Source of the DNA: Halobacillus amylolyticus
GTDB taxonomy: Bacteria > Bacillota > Bacilli > Bacillales > Halobacillaceae
Length of the DNA: 64,000 nt
Assembly (NCBI RefSeq): GCF_022921115.1
Contig: NZ_CP095075.1
Location: forward strand, 3,298,001 to 3,362,000
Reading direction: 5' to 3'
This document shows, piece by piece, positions 47,867 to 56,325 of the stretch. Position 1 is the first letter of the stretch. Every line of letters starts with the position of its first letter. Made by a program: the position numbers and the translations under genes. A model generated the notes under the pieces. That model saw only the letters and a program-made list of their open reading frames with translations. It did no database searches and was not told the origin of the DNA.

Positions 47867-48852
47867 ATGAAGTGGAGAACTTATTTTACAATTGTAGGCT
47901 TAGCGGCCCTCTTGCTTGCAGGGTACAACTCAAATGTGTGGGCGAATTTCACCTCCCCCTATGATCCCACCCCAGAGCAGGAAACGGAAGAAAAGAACTC
48001 AGAAAATGAAGCCTCTGATCTCTCGCTTAAATCAGAAGAATTTACCGTCGTTGATCAATCAGGGGATATAAAAGAGATTGACTTTGAAACGGAAACACCA
48101 GATCAAAGCAATGGAATTGTCCCTACCAATTTGAAGGTTCCAAGTCTCGATATCGACGCCCCGTTAACGAAGTAGGGGTGCTGGATAACGGACAAATGGG
48201 TGTGCCAAAAGACGATAAAACCGTAGGCTGGTTCGAGCCTGGAACGAAACCAGGCAACACAGGAAACGCCGTCCTCGCCGGACACGTCGATAGCTATAAA
48301 GGTCCAGCCGTATTCTTCTATTTGAAAGATCTGCAAAAAGGGGACGAAATCATCGTCACAAATGAGGAAGGCAAAGAGCTGACCTATGTCGTTCAGAAGC
48401 TGGAAAGCTATCCAGCCGATGAGGCGCCAATTAAAGAGATCTTCGGTAAAACAGATAAAAAAAGGCTCAATCTGATTACCTGTACGGGAGTCTTTGACCA
48501 TGAAAGAGGAACCCATCTAGATCGCCTCGTTGTTTATTCTGAGCTGAAATCATCATTAGACGATGAAGAACAGCAGCCAAAAGAAGAGGCAGATTATGAC
48601 ATTAAAGCACCAACCAGTGTCGAAGTAAATGGAACCTTCGTCACATGGCATGCTGTGCGTGTAGACGGTGTAGCAGGCTACCGCGTGTATCGCAGTAAAA
48701 ACGGAGAAGACTACGAAAAAGTCGCGAGCATTTCCGAACACGAACGCAAAACGTACACCGACCCTGAAGCATCCAACTACAACTACTATGTCACAACCGT
48801 TTACATGGATGGAACCGAATCCAACCCATCCAAACCCGCCAAAGCCAACTAG
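47867..48852 (+). pseudogene. Class F sortase with fibronectin type III domain, split by a -1 frameshift
   Basis: Frames 47858-48175 and 48178-48852 join into one ~329-residue protein. In order: N-terminal signal/anchor (MKWRTYFTIVGLAALLLAG), acidic linker, sortase domain with LKVPSLDIDAPL, the histidine in AGHVDS, the cysteine in LITCTG and the arginine in HLDRLVVY, then a C-terminal FN3-like domain (about 245-329). The break is near 48170, TTAACGAAGTAGG; one extra base gives PLTEVGVLDNG. The likely substrate is the MPKTG protein upstream. ATG 47867 follows AAGGTG. Confidence 0.82.
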
Positions 48853-48887
48853 AATAACCACCACCCACACCCAAAAACCATAAACTT

Positions 48888-48926
48888 CCACCTCAGGTCA
48901 TCCAATTTCTGGATGACCTGAGGTGG
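48888..48926. repeat. Palindromic repeat (family P), full copy 4
   Basis: CCACCTCAGGTCATCCA, loop ATTTC, inverse complement, then TTTTCATTTCC. The left flank ACCATAAACTT is shared with the copies at 51227 and 52418. It lies 36 bases after the sortase stop. Confidence 0.95.
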
Positions 48927-48970
48927 TTTTCATTTCCATTTTCTATTCTGCTTTTGCAGCCCTACGCGGG

Positions 48971-49088
48971 GATAGCACCTTAACGCGAGACGATAGCGAC
49001 TTAACTTCAACAGATACGGCCTTAACGCAAAACCATAGCGACCAAACGACAGCAGATACTGCCCTAACGCGGAACTATAAACCCTAAC
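48971..49088. repeat. 21-bp phased array, family E (six units)
   Basis: GATA (or a one-base variant) begins units at 48971, 48992, 49013, 49034, 49055 and 49076, exactly 21 apart. The consensus is GATAGCGACTTAACGCRAAAC, the longest core of the 21-bp families. It starts 45 bases after a family P palindrome. Confidence 0.92.
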
Positions 49089-49220
49089 TACCTCATTGAG
49101 TAAAGATTTATGTTTCTACTAGAGACGTATCGCTAATTAAGCAGATCTATTACTTTGTCCCGCTATAATCTACCTCACTGTAATGTTAACGGCCATCAAA
49201 GCATAGGTTTGTAAGGGGAG

Positions 49221-49409
49221 GTGGTAAAAATAGATCATGATAAAAAGCTAGCATTAGAAATGGCCATAAGGTTCATTCAAAATAGTAACGTAAAACCTAT
49301 CTCTGGAGAGGAAGAAATCGAGTATTTATTCGACAATACGATCTATCCCTTTTCTACCATAGTCGATCATTTTCTTACTAATATTGAGTTCATTAACGAA
49401 TGGGAATAA
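49221..49409 (+). CDS. Unrecognised 62-residue protein
   Basis: A short acidic protein (KIDHDKKLALEMAIRFIQNSNVKPISGEEEIEYLFDNTIYPFSTIVDHFLTN). The start is awkward: GTG 49221 overlaps the SD GGGGAGG, while the codon ideally spaced from it (49230) is ATA. It is followed by a family P hairpin that can terminate. Moderate confidence that it is a real gene. Confidence 0.5.
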   Translation: MVKIDHDKKLALEMAIRFIQNSNVKPISGEEEIEYLFDNTIYPFSTIVDHFLTNIEFINEWE

Positions 49410-49471
49410 CTCAGTGAGAGCATTTGCTCTTATTAAATCAGAATACAACCCCTACAAAATAACAAAAAATC

Positions 49472-49510
49472 CCACCTCAGGTCATCCAAATTATGGATGA
49501 CCTGAGGTGG
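49472..49510. repeat. Palindromic repeat (family P), full copy 5, between convergent genes
   Basis: CCACCTCAGGTCATCCA, loop AATTA, inverse complement. TTTTTATTTCC follows on the plus strand and, on the minus strand, ATTTTTTG follows. It can therefore act as a bidirectional terminator for the 49221 gene and the minus-strand germination gene. Confidence 0.95.
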
Positions 49511-49534
49511 TTTTTATTTCCTTTTTTATTTCTT

Positions 49535-51007
49535 TTATCGGTCGGGGTCTTTAGGGTGGAGAGCGGATGGTCGTCGGTTTTTCAACGGCATTGGCGCTCT
49601 TAGAAACACATCCCTAATCGCACGATAGTCAAATGGGATAAACGGCCACAAATACGGAATGTTGAATGATTTTATTCGCGCAAGGGAAACAATCCACACA
49701 GTGATACCTACAACAAATCCAGCTAAGCCAAAGGCAGCCGTCGCAAACAGAAGACAGAGTCTAAACAAACGGTTCGCCAAAGCGAATTCATAAGAAGGTG
49801 TTGCGAATGTACCAATAGCAACGAGTGAAATGTATAAAATAACTTCATTCGTAAAAAGGCCGACTGCTACCGCCACCTGTCCGATAATAACGGCTGAGAC
49901 AAGCCCGAGTGCGGTCGCCATCGAGGACGGCGTATGAATCGTTGCCATCCTCAACATATCCATCCCAAGTTCAACGAGAACAATTTGAATAAGCAGCGGA
50001 ATAAGGATCGATTCTTTTGGCCCGATAAAACTTAGCACCTCAGGCAACAAATGCTGATTTTGAGCAAAGAAAAACCATATTGGCATCAGGAAGACGGATA
50101 ACCAGATGGCCAAAAACCTGACGATACGAAAGTAAGCCCCCACTACGGGACGTTGCCGGTACTCTTCAACGTGTTGAAGATGGTGCCAGAATGTTGCGGG
50201 AGTGATCAGTACACTCGGTGAGCCGTCGACCATCACCAGCACGTTCCCCTCGTATAAATGAATAGCTGCCGTGTCCGGACGCTCCGTGTAACGTACGGTT
50301 GGGTAGGGGTTCCAGCCTCGACCGCATAGAAATTCCTCTACCGTCTTTTCGCCCATCGGCAACCCATCTGTATCAATTTTTTCAAGTGAACTCTTGATCT
50401 GTTCAACAATTTTAGGGTCAGCAATATCCTTGATATACGACACACAAATATCTGTTTGAGACCTTCTGCCGATCGACATGTATTCCATCCTGAGGGAAGG
50501 GTCTCGAACACGCCTTCTCGTCAGCGCAGTATTGAAAACAACCGTTTCAACAAACCCATCTCGAGGCCCGCGCGTCACGCGCTCCAAATCTGGCTCGGAT
50601 GGACTTCTGACAGGGTACGTTCTTGCGTCAATGATGATGACTTTATCAATTCCGTCAACAAATAGCGCTGTCGCCCCGCTTAATACCCAGAAAACAGTTT
50701 TATCCAAATCATCTTCTGTACTTATCTCAATGTACGGAAGATAGGTTTTCATCAATTTCGTTAAAGGTTCAGTCCCAAGCTGATCTGGTTCAAGATCTGC
50801 AAGCAACTTCATTAAGTAATGTAAAATCTTATCCTTCGCGAAGCCGTCAATTAGAAACATGCCCATATTTCGCTCAGCATAGTTCAAATCCAGATGTATC
50901 GCATCAAAACTCTCACCGATACCAAGCTCTTTTTTCATATAGTCAATGTTGTCATCGAAACGATCATATACTGGTTGTTTCGATCGCTTATAACCTTCAT
51001 AGCTCAT
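49535..51007 (-). CDS. GerA-type spore germination protein, SpoVAF-like
   Basis: A 490-residue membrane protein of the GerAA/SpoVAF family. A soluble N-terminal domain (1-300, opening KQPVYDRFDDNIDYMKKELGIGESFD and containing VDGSPSVLITPATFWH near its end) is followed by about five membrane helices and a charged tail. The N-terminal pattern is closer to SpoVAF than to nutrient receptor A subunits. No B or C receptor subunit and no spoVA genes are adjacent. ATG 51007 follows GAGGAGGGG on the minus strand; an earlier ATG at 51055 lacks an RBS. It should act in the spore inner membrane. Confidence 0.88.
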   Translation of the reverse strand: MSYEGYKRSKQPVYDRFDDNIDYMKKELGIGESFDAIHLDLNYAERNMGMFLIDGFAKDKILHYLMKLLADLEPDQLGTEPLTKLMKTYLPYIEISTEDDLDKTVFWVLSGATALFVDGIDKVIIIDARTYPVRSPSEPDLERVTRGPRDGFVETVVFNTALTRRRVRDPSLRMEYMSIGRRSQTDICVSYIKDIADPKIVEQIKSSLEKIDTDGLPMGEKTVEEFLCGRGWNPYPTVRYTERPDTAAIHLYEGNVLVMVDGSPSVLITPATFWHHLQHVEEYRQRPVVGAYFRIVRFLAIWLSVFLMPIWFFFAQNQHLLPEVLSFIGPKESILIPLLIQIVLVELGMDMLRMATIHTPSSMATALGLVSAVIIGQVAVAVGLFTNEVILYISLVAIGTFATPSYEFALANRLFRLCLLFATAAFGLAGFVVGITVWIVSLARIKSFNIPYLWPFIPFDYRAIRDVFLRAPMPLKNRRPSALHPKDPDR

Positions 51008-51226
51008 TGGCGCCCCTCCTCTGTCCCATTCCTTTCCAACTAAGGTTAGATTCATACCTGCAAGAGTTAAAACTTTGTAGAATAATAAGAGGGAGGAAGT
51101 GGCTCAGCTATCGTAGTTTGAAGTGAGGATGTGATGTGGATTACGTCACCGTTAGCACTGCTTTTTTTGAAAAACTTGCATCTCTGTGAACCTATCTCAA
51201 GACAATAACGTCCTAACCATTAACTT

Positions 51227-51265
51227 CCACCTCAGGTCATCCATATTCTGGATGACCTGAGGTGG
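51227..51265. repeat. Palindromic repeat (family P), full copy 6
   Basis: CCACCTCAGGTCATCCA, loop TATTC, inverse complement, then TTTTCATTTCC. The left flank ACCATTAACTT resembles the copies at 48888 and 52418. It lies upstream of the germination gene and downstream of the next methyltransferase (both minus strand). Confidence 0.95.
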
Positions 51266-51380
51266 TTTTCATTTCCGGGAATAAACTAGACCAATACATT
51301 TCACAATATCAAAGGCTAAAACCCTTGATATGAATGGTTCTTTTTTAGGATTGTGTGAACTAAGAACAAGAAAACAGAAA

Positions 51381-51977
51381 TCACTTTATACTACTGGATA
51401 TAAACATGGAGGCATCTTGATTCATAAAAATACGATTTCCATGATAGAATGTCTTAATTTCAATTGATTTAAATCCAACTTCGGATAATCTTTTTTTCAG
51501 TTCTTCATGAGAAAAACCGTTATGAACTTTCGGATGATGTATTTTATCGTTTTTGTCAAAATCAATAATAATTAGCTTGCCGCCATTATTTAAAATGTTG
51601 AACAATTCTTTTAAAATTTTTTTAGTATCCTGAATATGAAGAAGGACGAGTGACATTAAAACGATGTCTGCCTTAAGTTCAGGAGTTTCTTGAGTAAAAT
51701 CTGAATAAAGTACTTTTGAGTTGGTAATTCCTCTGTGAGAAATTTTAGCTTTCGCAACCTCCAACATTTGTTTTGATGAATCTACCAACAAAGTAGAATC
51801 AACTAAATCCGATAATTCTAAACTAATTAGACCAGTACCACTCCCATAGTCTATTAAAGATTTTGGTTTACTATTTCGTAATTCTGGTCTTACTTCCTCA
51901 ACTATAACTTTAGCTAATTCAATTCTTTCTTCTGTATCATATCTTTTTGCCATCTGTTCAAAAACGTTATTTTCCAT
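51381..51977 (-). CDS. Class I SAM-dependent methyltransferase
   Basis: A 198-residue methyltransferase. SLIDYGSGTGLISLELSDLVDSTLLVDSS is motif I plus the acidic end of strand 2, then DIVLMSLVLLHIQDTKKILKELFNILNNGGKLIIIDFDK. GGGGAGTGG precedes ATG 51977. The coding DNA is clearly more AT-rich than neighbouring genes, which may indicate recent acquisition. Substrate unknown. Confidence 0.85.
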   Translation of the reverse strand: MENNVFEQMAKRYDTEERIELAKVIVEEVRPELRNSKPKSLIDYGSGTGLISLELSDLVDSTLLVDSSKQMLEVAKAKISHRGITNSKVLYSDFTQETPELKADIVLMSLVLLHIQDTKKILKELFNILNNGGKLIIIDFDKNDKIHHPKVHNGFSHEELKKRLSEVGFKSIEIKTFYHGNRIFMNQDASMFISSSIK

Positions 51978-52348
51978 ATTCCACTCCCCTATTTAATAAA
52001 AATTAAAGCTACATAGTGGTCATTATAGCAAGAATCAAAACCTTAAGGCGCGATTCTACCCCTCAAGCCCTTTTGTATAGACCCTGGTGGGCGCGGAAAG
52101 TCTACATAAACAATTTCGTATATTCCTTTCTTATCGAAGCAAATGTTAGATGGCCTAAGTATAATATTCTCCTCTGCTTATGGCATCTGTTGTTCCACTA
52201 AACTCCCCGTTACTTGAGTAATAACCTTCCTATTTTCCAATCCAAAATATGCCCATGTGATTTGTCGTCGAAGCCTTAGTACAAACAATAAAGGATTTTA
52301 TCAGAAAAAAGTAGAATATGAAGAAAAGAAGAGGAGAACAAAACCCTA
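51978..52348. other. Gene-free gap upstream of the small ORF
   Basis: No supportable gene. The segment GCATCTGTTGTTCCACTAAA at about 52182 is similar to GCATCTGCTGGTCCACCAAA at about 55131, hinting at another dispersed repeat. A 61-codon open frame here lacks an RBS. Confidence 0.4.
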
Positions 52349-52522
52349 TTGCATATCGGACTCTTACTCTTAGCACTCATCCTATCCGCTCGGCACAGCA
52401 TCAGTAACCATAAACTTCCACCTCAGGTCATCCAGAATTTGGTTGTTATGGATCGCATGCTCGGATCTATTTTAAAGACACCACAGACCATCTACAAAAA
52501 ATTTAGCACAAAAAACCATTGA
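52349..52522 (+). CDS. Possible 57-residue membrane peptide containing a palindromic repeat half
   Basis: TTG 52349 has GAGGAG upstream at 52331-52336 (long spacing of about 12). The frame encodes one hydrophobic helix (MHIGLLLLALILSA), then a basic amphipathic tail ending YKKFSTKNH. It stays open across the family P half-copy at 52418-52434, which encodes LPPQVI. Its stop overlaps the MerR-type promoter. It may be real or chance; no homologue is recalled. Confidence 0.35.
   Translation: MHIGLLLLALILSARHSISNHKLPPQVIQNLVVMDRMLGSILKTPQTIYKKFSTKNH
52418..52434. repeat. Palindromic repeat (family P), left half only
   Basis: CCACCTCAGGTCATCCA with left flank ACCATAAACTT and no right arm. It lies inside the open frame 52349-52522. 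Confidence 0.9.
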
Positions 52523-52549
52523 CCCTTACGCAACGTCACACCTTATAGT
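52519..52549 (+). promoter_or_regulatory. MerR-type promoter with 19-bp spacer
   Basis: TTGACC and TATAGT are separated by 19 bases (CTTACGCAACGTCACACCT), the overlong spacer typical of MerR-family operators. ACGCAACGT is roughly dyad. It is about 50 bases before the MerR gene, so autoregulation is expected. Confidence 0.75.
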
Positions 52550-52599
52550 CAATACATAAGGGGGCGGAGAAAGTCCAAAAGAAAGGAGGTAAATCCACC

Positions 52600-53349
52600 A
52601 TGCCAATGAAAGTAAAAGAAGTGGCTGAACTCGTAGGCATCAGCATCCGTGCCCTGCATCACTACGACAATATCGGCCTGCTCACACCACAGGAAACGAC
52701 CGAAGCCGGCTATCGACTTTATTCAAATAAAGATCTAGAAACCTTGCAGCAGATTCTATTTTTCAAAGAACTTGATTTTCCGTTAAAAAAGATCAAAGAA
52801 ATCATCACCAATCCCGATTTCGATCAAAAAGAAGCTCTTCAGCTTCACCGGAAAATGCTGCTTGAGAAGCGGCGCCGGCTCGACAATATGATCCAAACGG
52901 TGGAGAAGACGCTTCAACAACGACGAGGAGAGATTCATATGACGAACAAAGATAAATTTGAAGGCTTTGACTTCAGCCGCAATCCTTATGAACAAGAGGC
53001 ACGCGAGCGATGGGGCGATGAAGCCGTCGATCGTTCAAATGCCAAGTTCAACCATATGTCAAAACAAGGAAAAGACCATATGTCCAGACAAATGGATACT
53101 ATCTACAAAAAGCTTGCGACGCTAAGACATGACTCACCTGACTCCGATGCAGCGCAAGCCGCTATTAAGGAATGGTACTTTTTCATGAACGAGAGCATCA
53201 ACAACGACGATCTGATGAAATTCAAAGGCATCGGCCAGCTCTATATCGACGATGAGCGTTTCACCAATAACATCGACAACTACGGTGAAGGCCTGGCCGA
53301 ATTCATGCGTGATGCGATGGCGCTTTTCGCTGATCGCCACAAAAAATAA
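52600..53349 (+). CDS. MerR family transcriptional regulator with TipAS ligand domain
   Basis: A 249-residue activator. The N-terminal winged helix (MKVKEVAELVGISIRALHHYDNIGLLTP...GYRLYS) is followed by a coiled-coil dimer helix (about 75-110) and a TipAS domain (about 115-249) with WGDEAVDRSNAKF and the end MRDAMALFADRHK. TipAL/Mta relatives activate export or resistance genes on binding amphipathic drugs. AAAGGAGG precedes ATG 52600. The next gene starts 11 bases after the stop, so the two are co-transcribed from the MerR promoter. Confidence 0.92.
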   Translation: MPMKVKEVAELVGISIRALHHYDNIGLLTPQETTEAGYRLYSNKDLETLQQILFFKELDFPLKKIKEIITNPDFDQKEALQLHRKMLLEKRRRLDNMIQTVEKTLQQRRGEIHMTNKDKFEGFDFSRNPYEQEARERWGDEAVDRSNAKFNHMSKQGKDHMSRQMDTIYKKLATLRHDSPDSDAAQAAIKEWYFFMNESINNDDLMKFKGIGQLYIDDERFTNNIDNYGEGLAEFMRDAMALFADRHKK

Positions 53350-53360
53350 TGAGGTGACAC

Positions 53361-54359
53361 ATGGAACAGTGGTTCGAGGAACAATTTTCAGATCATCTAT
53401 TAAACGAGGCAGGCAGCCAATTCAATACCGACGCCACCCATGCCAAAAAGCTCGGAGACTTTGAAAACTATGTCTTCGAGGTGTACCAAAACAACCAGCC
53501 GTACATTTTGAGGCTCACGCACTCAAGCCACCGTAGTAAAACAGAAGTAGAAGCAGAGTTGCACTGGATCAACTACCTGCATGCAAACGGGATTAACGCT
53601 TCTTACGTTCACCCATCCAAAAAGGATGAGCTTGTAGCGAAAATTCCGATCCAACAGGGCAGTTTCTACGTCTGCCTGTTCGATAAAGCCCCAGGCACCC
53701 GAGTCCAATCAACGAGTCCCGAACTTTTTGAAAAGTGGGGGAGGGTGACGGGGCACATGCATCGTGTCACAAAGGAATACAAAGCAGGCAGCAGTCAGAG
53801 AAAAAGATGGGATCAAGATGACTTACTGGATTTCCGTCATTATTTAAACGAGGACACAGACCGCCAAATCATCTTAAGTGGAGAAGCACTTATCAGCGAA
53901 ATCCAGGCCCTTCCGGAAACTAACGACAGCTTTGGCCTGATTCACAACGACTTGCACTCAGGCAATTTCTTCTATCATCAAGGCGACCTACACCTCTTCG
54001 ATTTCGATGACAGCACGTATGTTTACTACATGAGTGACATCGCGATCCCGATGTACTATTCCGTATTGACGAAGTATGGAAGCAAGGACGTGACAACAAG
54101 ATCCCAGTTTGCAAAAGAATTCCTGTCTCATTTCCTAAAAGGCTATCAAAAGGAAACCAGCGTTGATCCGTTCTGGCTTAACCAAATCCCGCTGTTCCTA
54201 AAGCTACGGGACTACACACTATACACCGTTTTTCACAAAAAATTTAATCCAGAAAAGTTACCTGAAGGAGAAAAGCAGCTCTTCAACCAAATCCGCTCCC
54301 GACTCATTCACAACGAACCCATCGTCGATATAGACGCTCAGGACATCTTACAAAAATAA
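53361..54359 (+). CDS. Aminoglycoside phosphotransferase family kinase
   Basis: A 332-residue protein with the APH/choline-kinase fold. The catalytic loop is LIHNDLHSGNFF (Asp197) and the metal-binding DFDDS follows about 18 residues later. The N-lobe contains ENYVFEVYQNNQPYILRLTHS. The substrate cannot be read from sequence; co-transcription with a TipAS-type drug sensor suggests a drug or small-molecule kinase, which is inference. A strong terminator follows. Confidence 0.88.
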   Translation: MEQWFEEQFSDHLLNEAGSQFNTDATHAKKLGDFENYVFEVYQNNQPYILRLTHSSHRSKTEVEAELHWINYLHANGINASYVHPSKKDELVAKIPIQQGSFYVCLFDKAPGTRVQSTSPELFEKWGRVTGHMHRVTKEYKAGSSQRKRWDQDDLLDFRHYLNEDTDRQIILSGEALISEIQALPETNDSFGLIHNDLHSGNFFYHQGDLHLFDFDDSTYVYYMSDIAIPMYYSVLTKYGSKDVTTRSQFAKEFLSHFLKGYQKETSVDPFWLNQIPLFLKLRDYTLYTVFHKKFNPEKLPEGEKQLFNQIRSRLIHNEPIVDIDAQDILQK

Positions 54360-54361
54360 AA

Positions 54362-54408
54362 AACCAACGTACTTCAAGGTTCATCACCCCTGAAGTACGT
54401 TGGTTTTT
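54362..54408. terminator. Terminator after the phosphotransferase gene
   Basis: CCAACGTACTTCA and TGAAGTACGTTGG are perfect 13-bp arms followed by TTTTT. It lies between convergent genes. Confidence 0.93.
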
Positions 54409-54421
54409 CATGAAATCAGTC

Positions 54422-54787
54422 CTACATCAAGGACCGAAGACCAGCATCACCTTCAGCTTTTTCCTTCAATCGATAAATCTCCTCACGCAAGCTCAACGGA
54501 AACTCAAACACATGCACACCACACGTCATCGTCTCACCATCCGCCGAACCCCAAATCACACGACCCTCAGCCGTATAAGTTACATGATCTAACATGAACG
54601 AAATAAACACTTCATCCCGAAACACAAGCTCCGGATTCACATCACACTGAAAACGAAGCCCATTCAAACTAATATCCATAATCCGTAAAGGTCCAGACAC
54701 ACGGCGATTCAACTTCTTATTGTAAAAACCGGGAAGGGGCACATCAAACGAGTACCGAAATGGCTCAATTCTACGATCTTCTACCAT
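54422..54787 (-). CDS. PilZ domain protein (c-di-GMP binding candidate)
   Basis: A 121-residue protein. ATG 54787 (MVEDRRIEPFRYSFDVPLPGF) follows AAGGGGA on the minus strand; earlier ATGs at 54805 and 54832 are possible. The arginine pair RR-x4-R has one residue more than the usual RRxxxR, while the second motif MDISLNGLRF fits D/NxSxxG. It could be a c-di-GMP effector with altered first motif. It stands alone, convergent with the phosphotransferase gene. Confidence 0.78.
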   Translation of the reverse strand: MVEDRRIEPFRYSFDVPLPGFYNKKLNRRVSGPLRIMDISLNGLRFQCDVNPELVFRDEVFISFMLDHVTYTAEGRVIWGSADGETMTCGVHVFEFPLSLREEIYRLKEKAEGDAGLRSLM

Positions 54788-54847
54788 AAAAATTCCCCTT
54801 TGCATAAAAATTCCTGCTGTTTCAATCATAACTCCATCCCGATCCAA

Positions 54848-55291
54848 ATATCAACACAAACCCAATCAACTATCAGAATTTTACGCAAAATGAGAATAGC
54901 TGATAAAGACAGTAAGGGTTAATGATATAATCTTTGGTAAGGGTAGACTGACGATGGATGCTATTGAGTGATTTTAGACTTACTTTTCGGCTTTTTATAT
55001 ATAAAAACTTATTAGGTTACAGAAGGGGGTAGTCCATTGTCTAACCATAAATCAGGGGTCAATTACCATAACTCATTAAGAAGATTAATAAAGAATCACA
55101 CCTAACCTAACTCCTATCCACTAGCCTAAAGCATCTGCTGGTCCACCAAATCCCTTGTGAACAGCGGCACCACAAAAGAAGCCCTCGTTTCAAGCAAACT
55201 CTGTATAAGTGACAAAACAACGAGTCAGCGTGCCGGCAACACCGTTTTTTGACATAAGTAAAGAATCCCCTCACCGTTTGCTTCCCATCAC
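54848..55291. other. Gap with a promoter-like site and a possible 22-codon frame
   Basis: TGATATAATC near 54922 is an extended -10. About 130 bases on, GAAGGGGG precedes TTG 55038, which opens a 22-codon frame (MSNHKSGVNYHNSLRRLIKNHT) ending at 55106. It is too short to judge. The segment near 55131 resembles 52182. No other gene was seen. Confidence 0.3.
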
Positions 55292-55999
55292 TCATTCACC
55301 ATCATCATCCAGAATCAAATCAAGCAACGTCACAATTCCAAGCAATTTCCCATCACGATCGCCGCCCTCCGTAATCATCACAGCCTTCAGCTTCTCACCC
55401 TCCCCATGACTACGCTCAAACAAATCCTCAATCTCAAACACCGACACATCTTCAGCCACAAACTCGACATTATGCACCTTCTCATGCCCAAGCACATCAC
55501 CAACCGTCATCCCCTCAACCGCAACCGACCCCTCACGAACCGATTCCTGAAGCCAACGCACCACCCCAGCATCCGTCAACAGCCCAACAAATAACCCATC
55601 CCGGTAAATCGGAAACTGCGACACCCCATGCTCCCGAAACGCCTCAATCACATGAAGTAACTCTGTCTCTTCATAGAAGAACATCACCGGCCGAGTTGCC
55701 ACATCAAGTCCCAAAGGAGGTTGATCAAGCGTTTGTTTAATTCCCTCAAGCTCCTCCACAACCTCAACATGGGGCGATGCAATATAATAGCCATCCCGCA
55801 CACGCTCATGCACAATCGCATTCCGTAATTTCGCATACTGTTTCAATGCATCATAATGCACCCGAATCACACCACGATCCTTCGAATGCTGCAGCAACTC
55901 CGCAAAATTATCATTTTTCGGAAACCGATTCATCTCCTTCAAATGTTGATGAATCTGATTAAACGCCAGCTCAAAACGCTCCACTAACTCATCTGACAT
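55292..55999 (-). CDS. CBS-pair domain protein
   Basis: A 235-residue cytoplasmic protein. A helical N-terminal part (1-85, with LRNAIVHERVRDGYYIASP) precedes two CBS motifs (about 95-160, VMFFYEETELLHVIEAFREHGVSQFPIYRDGLFVGLLTDAGV; and 165-235, ending LLGIVTLLDLILDDDGE). CBS pairs bind adenine nucleotides and regulate partners; the partner here is unknown. AAGGAGTGA precedes ATG 55999. Confidence 0.85.
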   Translation of the reverse strand: MSDELVERFELAFNQIHQHLKEMNRFPKNDNFAELLQHSKDRGVIRVHYDALKQYAKLRNAIVHERVRDGYYIASPHVEVVEELEGIKQTLDQPPLGLDVATRPVMFFYEETELLHVIEAFREHGVSQFPIYRDGLFVGLLTDAGVVRWLQESVREGSVAVEGMTVGDVLGHEKVHNVEFVAEDVSVFEIEDLFERSHGEGEKLKAVMITEGGDRDGKLLGIVTLLDLILDDDGE

Positions 56000-56325
56000 C
56001 CTTTATCACTCCTTCACATCCTACCCATTCGCTGTCGATTTCATAAAAAATATCATGGCATGTTCAGCAGCATCATAGTAGACAAATCCATATACACCTT
56101 ATTATAACCAAAACCATCCATTCTCATAGGATAGATCCCCATATCACTACAACCTGCATAACCATCTAACCAATCGTTCGAAAAGACTGGTAAAGATAAC
56201 CTAATTTTAATCCCTTACATTCATGTAAATTAAACCAACTAGGTCAAGTTATGGATTTTCGTACTTTAAATAGAACGCCCCAGCGAACTATGATATAATT
56301 TACACATAAGAAAGAAGGTGAAAGT
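56000..56325. promoter_or_regulatory. Divergent intergenic region with an extended -10 promoter for the sinR-like gene
   Basis: TGATATAAT at 56291-56299 is an extended -10 about 27 bases before the sinR-like start; a -35 is weak (TAGAAC). The remaining ~290 bases between the CBS gene and this promoter hold no gene. Confidence 0.5.

Noticed and set aside
52016..52201. A 61-codon plus-strand frame
   Set aside because: It has no RBS, unusual composition, and overlaps the upstream region of the minus-strand methyltransferase.
55107..55295. A 62-codon minus-strand frame next to the CBS gene
   Set aside because: Cysteine- and arginine-rich with no start signal or homology pattern.
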